From NCBI GenBank assembly GCA_029288515.1, contig JARIHB010000122.1, forward strand, positions 1-18,438: 18,438 nucleotides of DNA, given 5' to 3'. A program made the translations under genes and the position numbers. The notes below the pieces were generated by a model. That model was not told the DNA's origin and searched no databases. It saw only the letters and a list, made by a program, of their open reading frames with translations. Shown here in pieces: positions 1 to 7,535 of this stretch (the first letter of the stretch is position 1; the number at the start of each line of letters is the position of its first letter). This stretch comes from Candidatus Saccharimonadota bacterium (lineage in GTDB: Bacteria; Patescibacteriota; Saccharimonadia; Saccharimonadales; UBA4665).

Positions 1-1
1 G

Positions 2-313
2 TATAGCATCATTCCTGCCAAACTGGAGGCCGGATTGTATCGCACTGCCGAAGAGACCGGGTTGGCGGTGTATCGCGCCTTGGGATGCAGCGGCATGGCT
101 CGCGTTGACATGCTGATTGACAGTAAGGCACAGAAAGTATACTTCAACGAGGTAAATCCACTGCCAGGCAGCCTGTACGCCCATAACTGGCGTCAGAAGG
201 GGGTCAGTAATGTGGCGCTCGTCACAAAAATGGTTGAGCTGGCTGAGGCTCGTTTCCGCGACCGGCAGCAGTTGGAGACAGTGTTTGCTACTAATTTTTT
301 AAAGCAATTCTAA
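2..313 (+). CDS. ddl: D-alanine--D-alanine ligase-type ATP-grasp enzyme, C-terminal fragment
   Basis: The frame is open from the first base, so the gene is cut by the window edge and only about 103 C-terminal residues remain. These enzymes join two D-alanines with ATP in the cytoplasm to make the dipeptide end of the peptidoglycan stem. The visible part holds the end of the ATP-grasp fold: SGMARVDML, then YFNEVNPLPGS. The Asp of ARVD and the Glu and Asn of NEVN sit where Ddl enzymes bind magnesium. The tail (GVSNVALVTKMVELA) also fits the family's last helices. A TTG at 35 could be read as a start, but the coding pattern (IIPAKLEAG) continues upstream of it, so it is internal. The stop is 4 bases before the next gene, a cell-wall deacetylase, which suggests co-transcription. 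Another ATP-grasp ligase is possible, but the motif spacing favours Ddl. Confidence 0.8.
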   Translation, partial: YSIIPAKLEAGLYRTAEETGLAVYRALGCSGMARVDMLIDSKAQKVYFNEVNPLPGSLYAHNWRQKGVSNVALVTKMVELAEARFRDRQQLETVFATNFLKQF

Positions 314-317
314 GCCT

Positions 318-1118
318 ATGAAGCGAAAAATTTCGGCCGCGTACCATACGGCCTACAAGCCGCAATTTTTTGTCATCGTGGCAGCACTAGTTGTGCTGCT
401 GGTGGGTGCTTGGTGGCCAGCTGGCGGTTCGGTAGAATTAGGAGATCGCACGCAGCACACCTCGACGCCTGGACAAAACCGCCCGCCACTGCCGCTTCGT
501 CCGCCCTTGCCTCCGGTTGATTGTGCGCAGGAAGCGTGCCTGGCTCTTACCTTTGATGACGGTCCAAGCTCTCAGGTAACGCCGCAAATATTAGATATAT
601 TGGCAAAGCATCATGTGCAGGCGACGTTCTTTATTGTGGGTTCGCATGTGGCCGGTAACGAAGAGTTGCTGCGCCGTATGTACCGCGACGGCCACGAAAT
701 TGGCAATCACTCATGGAGCCACCCAGATTTTACAACGATTACGGCTGCGCAGCTGGATATGCAAGTTGCCAAAGCCCAACAGGCGATCGTACGCGCTGGC
801 GTACCCGCCCCTACCCTGTTCCGCCCGCCGTACGGCGCTGTTAACGCGGTGGTACGCGCCCATGTGCCCATGACGTTGGCGATGTGGAACGTTGACCCTG
901 AGGATTGGCGGCAGAAGACCGGCAAAGAGGTAGTCGAAAGGGTGGAGGCTGGTATTAAGCCGGGCAGAGTGGTGGATATGCACGATGTGCACCAGCCGAC
1001 AGCAGATGGCCTCGACCAGTTGCTTACCGATCTTACAAATGCCAACTACAAACTGGTAACGTTCAGCCAGCTGTTTAATCTGGCGCCCGGGCAGCGTGGC
1101 CTTTTTTATGGCCGGTGA
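318..1118 (+). CDS. Membrane-anchored NodB-family polysaccharide deacetylase
   Basis: The product has 266 residues. A short basic N-terminus and one hydrophobic segment (about 16-33) should anchor it in the membrane, followed by a Pro-rich stalk (54-66) and a NodB domain (about 67-255) outside the cell. All five NodB motifs are present: TFDDGP (78-83, D80/D81), NHSWSH (H131 and H135, metal ligands), RPPYG (169-173), DPEDW (193-197) and VVDMHD (H222). It is therefore probably an active metal-dependent deacetylase of N-acetylated sugars. Peptidoglycan is the likely substrate given the ligase gene 4 bases upstream, but chitin-like or capsule glycans cannot be excluded. Cys69 and Cys74 just before the domain could form a disulfide. 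I see no clear Shine-Dalgarno; the ATG at 318 is chosen because it places the membrane anchor correctly. No T-rich terminator follows the stop. Confidence 0.9.
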   Translation: MKRKISAAYHTAYKPQFFVIVAALVVLLVGAWWPAGGSVELGDRTQHTSTPGQNRPPLPLRPPLPPVDCAQEACLALTFDDGPSSQVTPQILDILAKHHVQATFFIVGSHVAGNEELLRRMYRDGHEIGNHSWSHPDFTTITAAQLDMQVAKAQQAIVRAGVPAPTLFRPPYGAVNAVVRAHVPMTLAMWNVDPEDWRQKTGKEVVERVEAGIKPGRVVDMHDVHQPTADGLDQLLTDLTNANYKLVTFSQLFNLAPGQRGLFYGR

Positions 1119-1122
1119 TATG

Positions 1123-1131
1123 TGGTATAAT
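1123..1131 (+). promoter_or_regulatory. Extended -10 promoter element upstream of the leuS leader
   Basis: TGGTATAAT matches the extended -10 consensus (TGn-TATAAT) exactly. It lies just after the deacetylase stop and would place transcription start near 1138, only about 4 bases before the leader ORF's ATG at 1142. No good -35 is visible; a T-run lies at 1102-1107. The element is centred in an inverted repeat, GTGGTA-TAA-TACCAC (1122-1136), which could serve as an operator or be chance. Confidence 0.55.
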
Positions 1132-1141
1132 ACCACTCATT

Positions 1142-1189
1142 ATGAGTCGTACGACCGCCCTGCCTCGTCTCGTCCTCCTCGCCCGCTAG
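1142..1189 (+). CDS. Candidate leucine-rich leader peptide of leuS
   Basis: This short ORF encodes MSRTTALPRLVLLAR (15 residues), with four leucines among the last nine. Their codons are CTG, CTC, CTC and CTC. It starts about 11 bases after a perfect extended -10, so it would be translated from an almost leaderless transcript. Its TAG lies in the loop of a GC-rich hairpin, and leuS begins 57 bases after the stop. A leader peptide enriched in the synthetase's own amino acid recalls pheM ahead of pheST in Escherichia coli. A ribosome stalled at the CTC codons (1175-1180) would cover the hairpin's left arm and allow read-through. This is inference: ORFs this short occur by chance, and the second half is C-rich, which favours Leu, Pro, Arg and Val codons. 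Conservation is untested. Confidence 0.4.
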   Translation: MSRTTALPRLVLLAR

Positions 1190-1203
1190 GGGCGCATATT
1201 TTG
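1180..1203 (+). terminator. Candidate attenuator hairpin before leuS
   Basis: CGCCC (1180-1184) pairs perfectly with GGGCG (1190-1194) around a GCTAG loop that contains the leader ORF's stop codon. The 3' arm is followed by CATATTTTG, a modest U-tract. The stem is short (5 bp, all G:C), so it could be a weak, regulatable terminator rather than a strong one. Confidence 0.4.
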
Positions 1204-1211
1204 TATTCGGT

Positions 1212-1217
1212 TATAAT
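1212..1217 (+). promoter_or_regulatory. Possible second -10 box close to leuS
   Basis: TATAAT occurs here, which would start transcription near 1224, about 22 bases before the leuS start and with the ribosome site on the transcript. It lacks the TGn extension, and no -35-like sequence is seen 16-18 bases upstream, so it is weaker than the element at 1123-1131. If active, it would bypass the proposed attenuator. Confidence 0.25.
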
Positions 1218-1245
1218 TTCAGTAAATCCCACGAGGAGTTTTTAA

Positions 1246-3738
1246 GTGAAACGGTACAACCCTAAAGAAATTGAGCCCAAGTGGCAGCAGCAGTGGCTGG
1301 ACAGTAAAATTTATGAAGCGTCCGACCAATCCGACAAACCTAAAAAGTATATTATGGAATACTTTCCGTACCCTAGCGGGGCGGCGATGCACGTCGGGCA
1401 TGTGCGTAACTATACCATCGGTGATGCTATCAGCCGGTACAGTCGTATGCGCGGCTTTAATGTGCTGCATCCCATGGGCTGGGACGCTTTCGGCCTGCCC
1501 GCCGAGAACTACGCCATTAAGACCGGCATTTCCCCTAAAGAAGCCATCAAGGTTAACACTACCAGGTTCAAACAACAGTTATCCCAGATGGGCTTTGGGT
1601 ACGACTGGAGCCGCGAATTTGCCAGCTCCGACCCTGAGTACTACCGTTGGACGCAGTGGTTTTTCCTGCTGCTGTTCAAACGCGGTCTAGCTTATCAGAA
1701 GGATAGCCTGCAGTGGTGGTGCCCGGTTGACAAGACGGTGCTGGCCAACGAACAAGTAGAAGAAGGCAAGTGTTGGCGCTGCGGCAGTGCTGTTGAGAAG
1801 AAAGCCCTGAAGCAATGGTTTTTTAAGATTACCGAATACGCCGACCGCCTGGAGAAAGATCTGGATGACGTTGACTGGCCCGATGGCATTAAGAACATGC
1901 AGCGCAACTGGATTGGGCACAAGACCGGCATTAATGTGACCTACAAAGTTGCGGACGCCAGGACTGACGAGGAGATTACGGTATTTACGACGCGCCCCGA
2001 TACCAACTACGGTGCAACCTTTGTAGTGCTGGCACCGGAACATCCCTTTGTGCAGAAGGTGATGAGCCAGGAAATTGTGCCCAAGGACGGGCCAAGCCAC
2101 TGGCAGGCCGTACAACACTATGTACAGAAGGCATTAGCTAAGAGCGATATCGAGCGCCAGGAAGAGGGGCGGCTGAAGACCGGCGCCTTTACGGGTTTGC
2201 ACATCATCAACCCGCTCAACAATAAGAAGCTGCCGGTGTGGGTCTCCGACTTCGTACTGGCAAACTTCGGTACCGGTGCGGTTGTCGGCGTGCCTGGCCA
2301 TGATATGCGCGACTTCCAGTTTGCCAAGCAGTTCGACATCCCGATTGAACGTGTGGTTGTCGGCCCTGACGGCGATGCCGATCCTATTGAGCGCCCCGAG
2401 CAGGTGCAGGAGAAGGCTGGCTCAATGGTCAACTCCGGACCGCTGGACGGCATGGACATTCAGGACGCTATCGAAAAAATGAAAGACCTTATGGAGGAGA
2501 AGGGTATGGGGACACGCACCCATACTTACCGCATCCGCGATTGGCTAATTTCCCGCCAGCGTTACTGGGGCGCGCCTATTCCTATCATCCATTGCGAAAA
2601 GGACGGTCCGGTGGCTGTGCCGGAAGACCAGTTGCCGGTGACATTGCCTGATCTGGCCAGCTTTGAACCGTCTGGTGACGGCCGCAGTCCGTTGGCGCGC
2701 GTGCCGGAGTTTGTGAATACAACCTGCCCGAAGTGCGGCGGCTCCGCCACCCGTGAAACTGACACTATGGACGGCTTTGCCTGTTCCAGCTGGTACTTCC
2801 TGCGTTTCGCCGATCCGCACAACAATGATGCGCCCTTCAGCGACGAGAAGATTGCATACTGGCTGCCTGTGGACGACTACATCGGCGGCGCCGAGCACGC
2901 TGTGATGCATCTATTGTATGCTCGCATGTGGACGAAGGTGATGCAAGATGAAGGTCTTATTAGTTTCGGTGAGCCCTTCAAGAAGCTGCGCAACCAGGGT
3001 ATGATTTTAGCTCCTGACGGCTCCAAGATGAGTAAATCAAAAGGCAACACCATTGAACCGGACGGCCTGATTGAGCAGGGCTACGGCGCCGACTCGATCC
3101 GTGTAATGGAACTGTTCATCGGTCCATGGACCCAATCGGCAGCCTGGAGCGTGGAAGGTATGGGCGGTAGTTTCCGCTTCCTGCAGCGTGTGTGGGCGTT
3201 GGTTCAAGAAATCATAGCCGTGCCCGAAGGTGAGGACAAGGCCGACACCTCCGAAATCAAACGCATCATCCACCGTACCACTAAGAAAGTCACTGATGAC
3301 CTGGAAGGCATGAGCTTTAACACGTCAATCGCTGCAATGATGGAAGCCCTCAACGGCCTATACGCGGCCAAGAACGCTCTTCCAGTGACAGACGCATCTG
3401 CTACGTGGCGCGCGACCGGACAAACGTTGCTGCAACTGCTGGCACCCTTTGCCCCGCACATAACCGACGAGTTGTGGTATCAGATGGGGTACAAGGATTC
3501 GATTCATATAAGCCAGTGGCCGACGTACGACGAACAATATCTGGTGAGCGATACCATGATAATCGCCGTGCAGGTAAACGGCAAAGTCCGCGGCGAAATC
3601 TCTGTGCCGGCTGACACCGCACAGGATGCTATTGTTGCGGCCGCTCAGGCTAATGAGCGTGTTGCCGCACATGTGGCGGGCAAAGAGATCCGCAAGACCA
3701 TCTATGTGCCGGGCAAACTGGTGAGTATTGTGGTGTAA
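1246..3738 (+). CDS. leuS: Leucyl-tRNA synthetase
   Basis: This 830-residue class I aminoacyl-tRNA synthetase charges tRNA-Leu with leucine in the cytoplasm; the length is normal for bacterial LeuRS. The HIGH signature appears as HVGH (49-52) after YFPYPSG, and the KMSKS loop is intact at 594-598 in DGSKMSKSKGNTIEPDG. The editing (CP1) domain shows the threonine-rich TTRPDT (248-253) and a later GTGAVVGVPGHD. Cysteines at 159, 176 and 179 (CPVDK...CWRC) form a zinc-like cluster, and a second CPKCGG motif lies before the catalytic half resumes. The C-terminus has the anticodon-binding helical domain and the small terminal domain (VQVNGKVRGEI). The start is GTG, chosen because GAGGAG lies 7 bases upstream (1233-1238) and family similarity begins at once (YNPKEIEPKWQ). 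Expression may be controlled by the leader just upstream. Confidence 0.97.
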   Translation: MKRYNPKEIEPKWQQQWLDSKIYEASDQSDKPKKYIMEYFPYPSGAAMHVGHVRNYTIGDAISRYSRMRGFNVLHPMGWDAFGLPAENYAIKTGISPKEAIKVNTTRFKQQLSQMGFGYDWSREFASSDPEYYRWTQWFFLLLFKRGLAYQKDSLQWWCPVDKTVLANEQVEEGKCWRCGSAVEKKALKQWFFKITEYADRLEKDLDDVDWPDGIKNMQRNWIGHKTGINVTYKVADARTDEEITVFTTRPDTNYGATFVVLAPEHPFVQKVMSQEIVPKDGPSHWQAVQHYVQKALAKSDIERQEEGRLKTGAFTGLHIINPLNNKKLPVWVSDFVLANFGTGAVVGVPGHDMRDFQFAKQFDIPIERVVVGPDGDADPIERPEQVQEKAGSMVNSGPLDGMDIQDAIEKMKDLMEEKGMGTRTHTYRIRDWLISRQRYWGAPIPIIHCEKDGPVAVPEDQLPVTLPDLASFEPSGDGRSPLARVPEFVNTTCPKCGGSATRETDTMDGFACSSWYFLRFADPHNNDAPFSDEKIAYWLPVDDYIGGAEHAVMHLLYARMWTKVMQDEGLISFGEPFKKLRNQGMILAPDGSKMSKSKGNTIEPDGLIEQGYGADSIRVMELFIGPWTQSAAWSVEGMGGSFRFLQRVWALVQEIIAVPEGEDKADTSEIKRIIHRTTKKVTDDLEGMSFNTSIAAMMEALNGLYAAKNALPVTDASATWRATGQTLLQLLAPFAPHITDELWYQMGYKDSIHISQWPTYDEQYLVSDTMIIAVQVNGKVRGEISVPADTAQDAIVAAAQANERVAAHVAGKEIRKTIYVPGKLVSIVV

Positions 3739-3789
3739 CTTTCTGTAACAAAACAAGCATAAGTCAATAGCGCGAGTTTGCACCGAGCG

Positions 3790-3798
3790 TGCTAATCT
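3790..3798 (+). promoter_or_regulatory. Possible extended -10 ahead of the sensor kinase gene
   Basis: TGCTAATCT resembles an extended -10 (TGn-TAATCT) and would start transcription near 3805, giving a nearly leaderless message for the ATG at 3808. No -35 is evident. It lies in the 69-base gap after leuS, which shows no terminator hairpin, so the kinase may also be read through from leuS. Confidence 0.25.
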
Positions 3799-3807
3799 TA
3801 AGAAGAT

Positions 3808-6800
3808 ATGAAGCATGTGGTGGGCAACACACGGCAAGGCGATATACATGTATCACTCGATGAGCATGATGTGATCGTATGCGTTATGCGCGGCAATATA
3901 ACCGGCCGGCTGGTAACGAAGAGTCTGGAGCAGACCAAAGCATACGCCGATAAACTTAAGGCACACGGACGTTCGGCGTATCTGTTTATTGATGCGACGC
4001 AGGTTACTGGCCAGGATTCACAGGCCCGCAGCTTGGCAAAAACGCTTCATGACCTGGGCCTGGCTAAAATTGCCATCTACAACCGCAGCGTGCCGCTTGG
4101 CATAATCATTCAGTACCTCATACGTGCCGGCGGCATGGCAGCCTATGCGCAAGTATTCCGCCGAAAGTCTGCCGCTATGCAGTGGCTGCTGTATGGCTAC
4201 AGAGCTGCCAGGCGGCAGGATTTTACGCTGCGGTTGTGCGTTGCAGCAATCGTTATACTGCTCGCTGGCGGCGCACTAGTGGGGTGGGCGCACGGTAATC
4301 ACACGCTGACTGCGGTCTTCCCCGGCCTTAAGCCGCTCAATCCGGTAGTAGCGCTCCTATTGCTGCTGCAGGGCATCTCATTGGTGATTGTCACTCAGGT
4401 TGATCGGCTGACGCGGTGGCGTATAGCTGTAGTGGGTGGCATTGCGGGGATAAGTGCGTTATTCGGCTGTCTGGTTATGATGCATATCGGATTAGGCATT
4501 ACTGTCAACGCTGACAGTTGGCTATTTAGGCACGCTCTGGAGCCGGGCGCACTGGGTGGCTATACGCCGTTCCGTACGGCGGCGCTGCTTATTCTGATCG
4601 CCAGTATGCAGTTTGCTATCCTGAGCGGTCAACGGTACCGATGGCAACGCGCTATCTTTCATGTCGCTTCGATACTGTTGTTGGGTACGGCGTTTCTATC
4701 GATTATAGGTTATGGTTTTGGAACACATGATCAGTACAACAGCGTGTTCCTTGTGCCAATGGCCCTGCAGATGGCTATCAGCGCGCTGTTGATTGCTATT
4801 GCCCTGCAAACAGTGGCGGTACAAGGGCCGCTTTTTGCCCGGGGCTGGACGATGTTTATTAAATATAGCCAATCATGGGCCATATTCTTGATCATAGTGC
4901 TTATAACCGGCATTGCCTGGAGCCAAAGTATGCAGAACCATCGCCAGGCCCGGCAAAACGTCATATACCAGGAGTTGCAGCGAACGCAGGAGAATATCAA
5001 CAGCCGGGTAAACGGGTATGTAAGCGCGCTCCGGGGCTATCGTTCTTTCTTTGAAGCAAGTGATTTTATAACACCTGCCGAATATCATACATACTTTGCC
5101 TCTTCTGACCTCAGTACACATTACCCTGGCTTCAATGCCATTAGTTTTACGCGGGCGGTGCCGGCTAATGAGCGTCAGTCGTTTACGGCGAGTATGCGTC
5201 AGCAGGCCAGTACCGAATTCCCGCAATTGACGCAGTTTGCGATATATCCTGCCAGTACGCAGCCGGTATCGTATCCGGTTACCTACTGGCAGCCGGCGGT
5301 GGCGGGAACGACTTCGTATGGATTTGACTTAGCGACAAGCGAGGAACGACGTGCAGCATTAGAGCGGGCGCGCGATACCGGCGATGTAGCCGCAACCGGG
5401 ACTATCGATTTAAACGCTTCACGCGCTGATAACAGCCTGCCGGCACGCCCCGGTTTTTTCATTACCATACCGGTATATAGCACAGTGGCCAGTAAACGTT
5501 CGTCGATACCCGCGAGCACTGCCGAGCGCCGGCAGACCATTTACGGCTTCGTGAATGCTGTATTTGAAGATCAAAAATTATTCGCTGACATATTTAACGG
5601 CACCCGCCAAACGGGCATTGAGTACACAGTCAGCAACGCAAAAACGAGCGATGTATTGTATACGTACAGCAATCGTAACCGGCAACCATTACAGCGCCAA
5701 ACGTATACGGGCACGCTTGCGGTAGCTGGCCAGGTGTGGCAGCTGGGATTGCGGACAACGACCGATTTCGGTAATAGCAACACCGGCCGGTATGCGCCGT
5801 ATGTGCTGCTGGCCGGTGGTTTTGTGGTAGCACTGCTTGCGTCGGCGTTAAGTGTAACGCAGGTACATCGCAAGGAGCGCGCCGTTACCTTAGCGGCAGA
5901 CATGACCGAGGACCTGCATCACGAGCGCGATGCTGCAGTCACCTTGCGGCAAAAAGACGAAGCTATATTGTCAAGTATCGGCGACGCCGTATTTGCTATT
6001 GGCACGAGCGGCACCGTTATGTTATTTAACCGCGCCGCCGAAAATATAACCGGCATTGATGAATCCGAAGCACTCGGACGGCATTATAAAGAATTATTCC
6101 GCTTTACACGCGAGAAAGATGGCCGGATTGCCGACGACTTTATTCAGTCAGCGCTCTCTGGTAAGCAGTCCACTATGGATGCTGGTACTATGCTGGAGCG
6201 TGCTGACGGCGTGCGGGTGCCAGTGGCTGATAGCGCTGCGCCTATTATTACAGGGGAAGGTGCGGTAGGAGGCGTCGTGGTAGTCTTCCGTGATGTAACT
6301 CGAGAGAAAGAACTGGACCGTTTAAAGAATGAGTTTGTCTCTATGGCGTCACATGAGCTACGCACTCCTATGGGGGCTATCCGGGCGTTCGTGTCGATGA
6401 TATTGGCAGGCGATTACGGGCCGGTCAACAAAAATCTCGTGGAACCGCTCACCGACATACGCGCCTCCACAATGCGGCTCGTAAACCTGGTAAACGATCT
6501 GCTAAATGTATCACGTATTGAGGCCGGCCGCATGAAGTTTAACCTGCATGATATGCAGATTGAAAAGGTAGTGAGGCGCGCAGTGGAAGACCTCCAGCCG
6601 CTGGCTAAAGAACGTGGCATCAGCCTTACGGCAACGCTGCCAAAGCTGCCTGCGGTGCAGATTGATGCCGACAAAGTAGCTCAGGTACTGACGAATTTAT
6701 TAGGCAATGCCTTGAAGTTTACCGATAAAGGCAGTATCAGTGTTATTGCAGCCCCTCATAAACGCGGCGTGCAGATTAGTGTTATTGATACGGGCACGGG

Positions 6801-7068
6801 TATTGGTAAAGAAGACCAGGCAAAACTGTTTGGCAAATTTGAACAGGTAACATCGGTGCAGGAAGGCCGGCCGGCGGGCACTGGTCTGGGACTGTACATC
6901 TCACGCGAGATTATTCGCCGTATGGGCGGTGAGCTGTGGATTGAGACCTCGGAGGTGGGCAAGGGTACTACATTTGCCTTCACCCTGCCGCAGGCCGGCA
7001 CACCGCTCGCGCGGCGCGTGCACATTGACCGGGCGCGTGACGAAAAAGCCCACCCCGACGCTGTATAA
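3808..7068 (+). CDS. Membrane sensor histidine kinase: STAS-like, 7TM, CHASE, PAS, HisKA/HATPase
   Basis: This 1086-residue kinase senses a signal and phosphorylates a response regulator. Residues 1-127 look like a soluble SpoIIAA/STAS-type domain (LFIDATQVTG, ending in a VFRRKSAAMQWL helix). Seven hydrophobic segments follow (about 140-160, 178-196, 204-230, 257-273, 283-303, 312-337, 356-371). A CHASE-type extracellular sensor spans about 385-600 (THYPGFNAISFTRAVP, SYPVTYWQP, GFDLATSEERRAAL), and an eighth segment lies at 663-684. A PAS domain covers about 715-830. The kinase core is complete: MASHELRTP with H849, N-box LLGNALKF with N967, VIDTGTGIG (D994), the F-box KLFGKFEQ, and GTGLGLY (1024-1030). 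CHASE domains often bind small extracellular ligands; the ligand here is unknown. Only a weak ribosome site (AAGAAG, 2 bases from the ATG) is seen. The receiver gene begins 15 bases after the stop. Confidence 0.9.
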   Translation: MKHVVGNTRQGDIHVSLDEHDVIVCVMRGNITGRLVTKSLEQTKAYADKLKAHGRSAYLFIDATQVTGQDSQARSLAKTLHDLGLAKIAIYNRSVPLGIIIQYLIRAGGMAAYAQVFRRKSAAMQWLLYGYRAARRQDFTLRLCVAAIVILLAGGALVGWAHGNHTLTAVFPGLKPLNPVVALLLLLQGISLVIVTQVDRLTRWRIAVVGGIAGISALFGCLVMMHIGLGITVNADSWLFRHALEPGALGGYTPFRTAALLILIASMQFAILSGQRYRWQRAIFHVASILLLGTAFLSIIGYGFGTHDQYNSVFLVPMALQMAISALLIAIALQTVAVQGPLFARGWTMFIKYSQSWAIFLIIVLITGIAWSQSMQNHRQARQNVIYQELQRTQENINSRVNGYVSALRGYRSFFEASDFITPAEYHTYFASSDLSTHYPGFNAISFTRAVPANERQSFTASMRQQASTEFPQLTQFAIYPASTQPVSYPVTYWQPAVAGTTSYGFDLATSEERRAALERARDTGDVAATGTIDLNASRADNSLPARPGFFITIPVYSTVASKRSSIPASTAERRQTIYGFVNAVFEDQKLFADIFNGTRQTGIEYTVSNAKTSDVLYTYSNRNRQPLQRQTYTGTLAVAGQVWQLGLRTTTDFGNSNTGRYAPYVLLAGGFVVALLASALSVTQVHRKERAVTLAADMTEDLHHERDAAVTLRQKDEAILSSIGDAVFAIGTSGTVMLFNRAAENITGIDESEALGRHYKELFRFTREKDGRIADDFIQSALSGKQSTMDAGTMLERADGVRVPVADSAAPIITGEGAVGGVVVVFRDVTREKELDRLKNEFVSMASHELRTPMGAIRAFVSMILAGDYGPVNKNLVEPLTDIRASTMRLVNLVNDLLNVSRIEAGRMKFNLHDMQIEKVVRRAVEDLQPLAKERGISLTATLPKLPAVQIDADKVAQVLTNLLGNALKFTDKGSISVIAAPHKRGVQISVIDTGTGIGKEDQAKLFGKFEQVTSVQEGRPAGTGLGLYISREIIRRMGGELWIETSEVGKGTTFAFTLPQAGTPLARRVHIDRARDEKAHPDAV

Positions 7069-7083
7069 AGAAAGGAGTAATAC

Positions 7084-7452
7084 ATGAAAAAAGTACTTAT
7101 TATCGAAGACGAAATACCGTACCGGAAAATTTACAGCCGGAAATTCGAGGTCGCCGGGTATGAAGTGCAGACTGCCGCCGACGGGCAGGAAGGCTTGGAA
7201 AAAATACGGTCCTTTCGTCCGGATATTGTCTTTACCGACCTAATGATGCCGAAGATGGATGGATTCCATCTCTTGGATGCTGTACAGGGTGATGAGGAGC
7301 TGCGTGCCATACCGATCGTCGTGCTTACTAATTTATCGACCGCCGAAGACGCCGCCAAGGTTACAAGTAAAGGCGCGAAGGATATTATGGTAAAATCTGA
7401 CACTGAGCCGCATATTATTGTAGAGAAAGCTCAGGAGATTCTAGGCAGGTAA
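7084..7452 (+). CDS. Stand-alone receiver-domain response regulator
   Basis: The 122-residue protein is a single CheY-like receiver domain with no output domain. The acidic pocket is E8/D9, the phosphoacceptor is D52 (FTDLMMPKMDGF), the switch threonine is T82 (VLTN) and the conserved lysine is K104. The usual Lys-Pro after strand 5 is Lys-Ser here (VKSD). A strong ribosome site, AAAGGAG, lies just before the ATG, and the gene follows the kinase by 15 bases, so it is almost certainly that kinase's partner. With no DNA-binding or enzymatic domain it must act by protein contact or pass phosphate to a protein encoded elsewhere. The gene ends facing the minus-strand operon, with a hairpin between them. 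Confidence 0.93.
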   Translation: MKKVLIIEDEIPYRKIYSRKFEVAGYEVQTAADGQEGLEKIRSFRPDIVFTDLMMPKMDGFHLLDAVQGDEELRAIPIVVLTNLSTAEDAAKVTSKGAKDIMVKSDTEPHIIVEKAQEILGR

Positions 7453-7477
7453 TAGGCCATACATGCCATTCATAGAA

Positions 7478-7516
7478 AGCAACGAGACCGCATAGTGCGG
7501 TCTCGTATGCGTTGCT
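7478..7516. terminator. Hairpin between convergent transcription units
   Basis: CGAGACCGCA (7483-7492) and TGCGGTCTCG (7496-7505) form a perfect 10-bp stem with a TAG loop. Outer AGCAA and TTGCT add five pairs across a one-sided bulge. Read on the minus strand, the stem is followed by TTGCTTTCT, moderately U-rich, about 30 bases after the last minus gene. On the plus strand the tail is poorer in T (TATGCGTTGCT). It probably ends the minus operon and may also stop the signalling pair's transcript. Confidence 0.6.
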
Positions 7517-7535
7517 AAGGCAGCCTCTCCTCAAT

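Noticed and set aside
1122..1136. Inverted repeat as a terminator of the deacetylase gene
   Set aside because: The 6-bp stem has a 3-base loop and no T-tract; it coincides with a perfect extended -10, which is the better explanation.
3358..3849. 163-residue minus-strand frame over the end of leuS
   Set aside because: It is antisense to conserved LeuRS codons, has no recognisable motif and no ribosome site.
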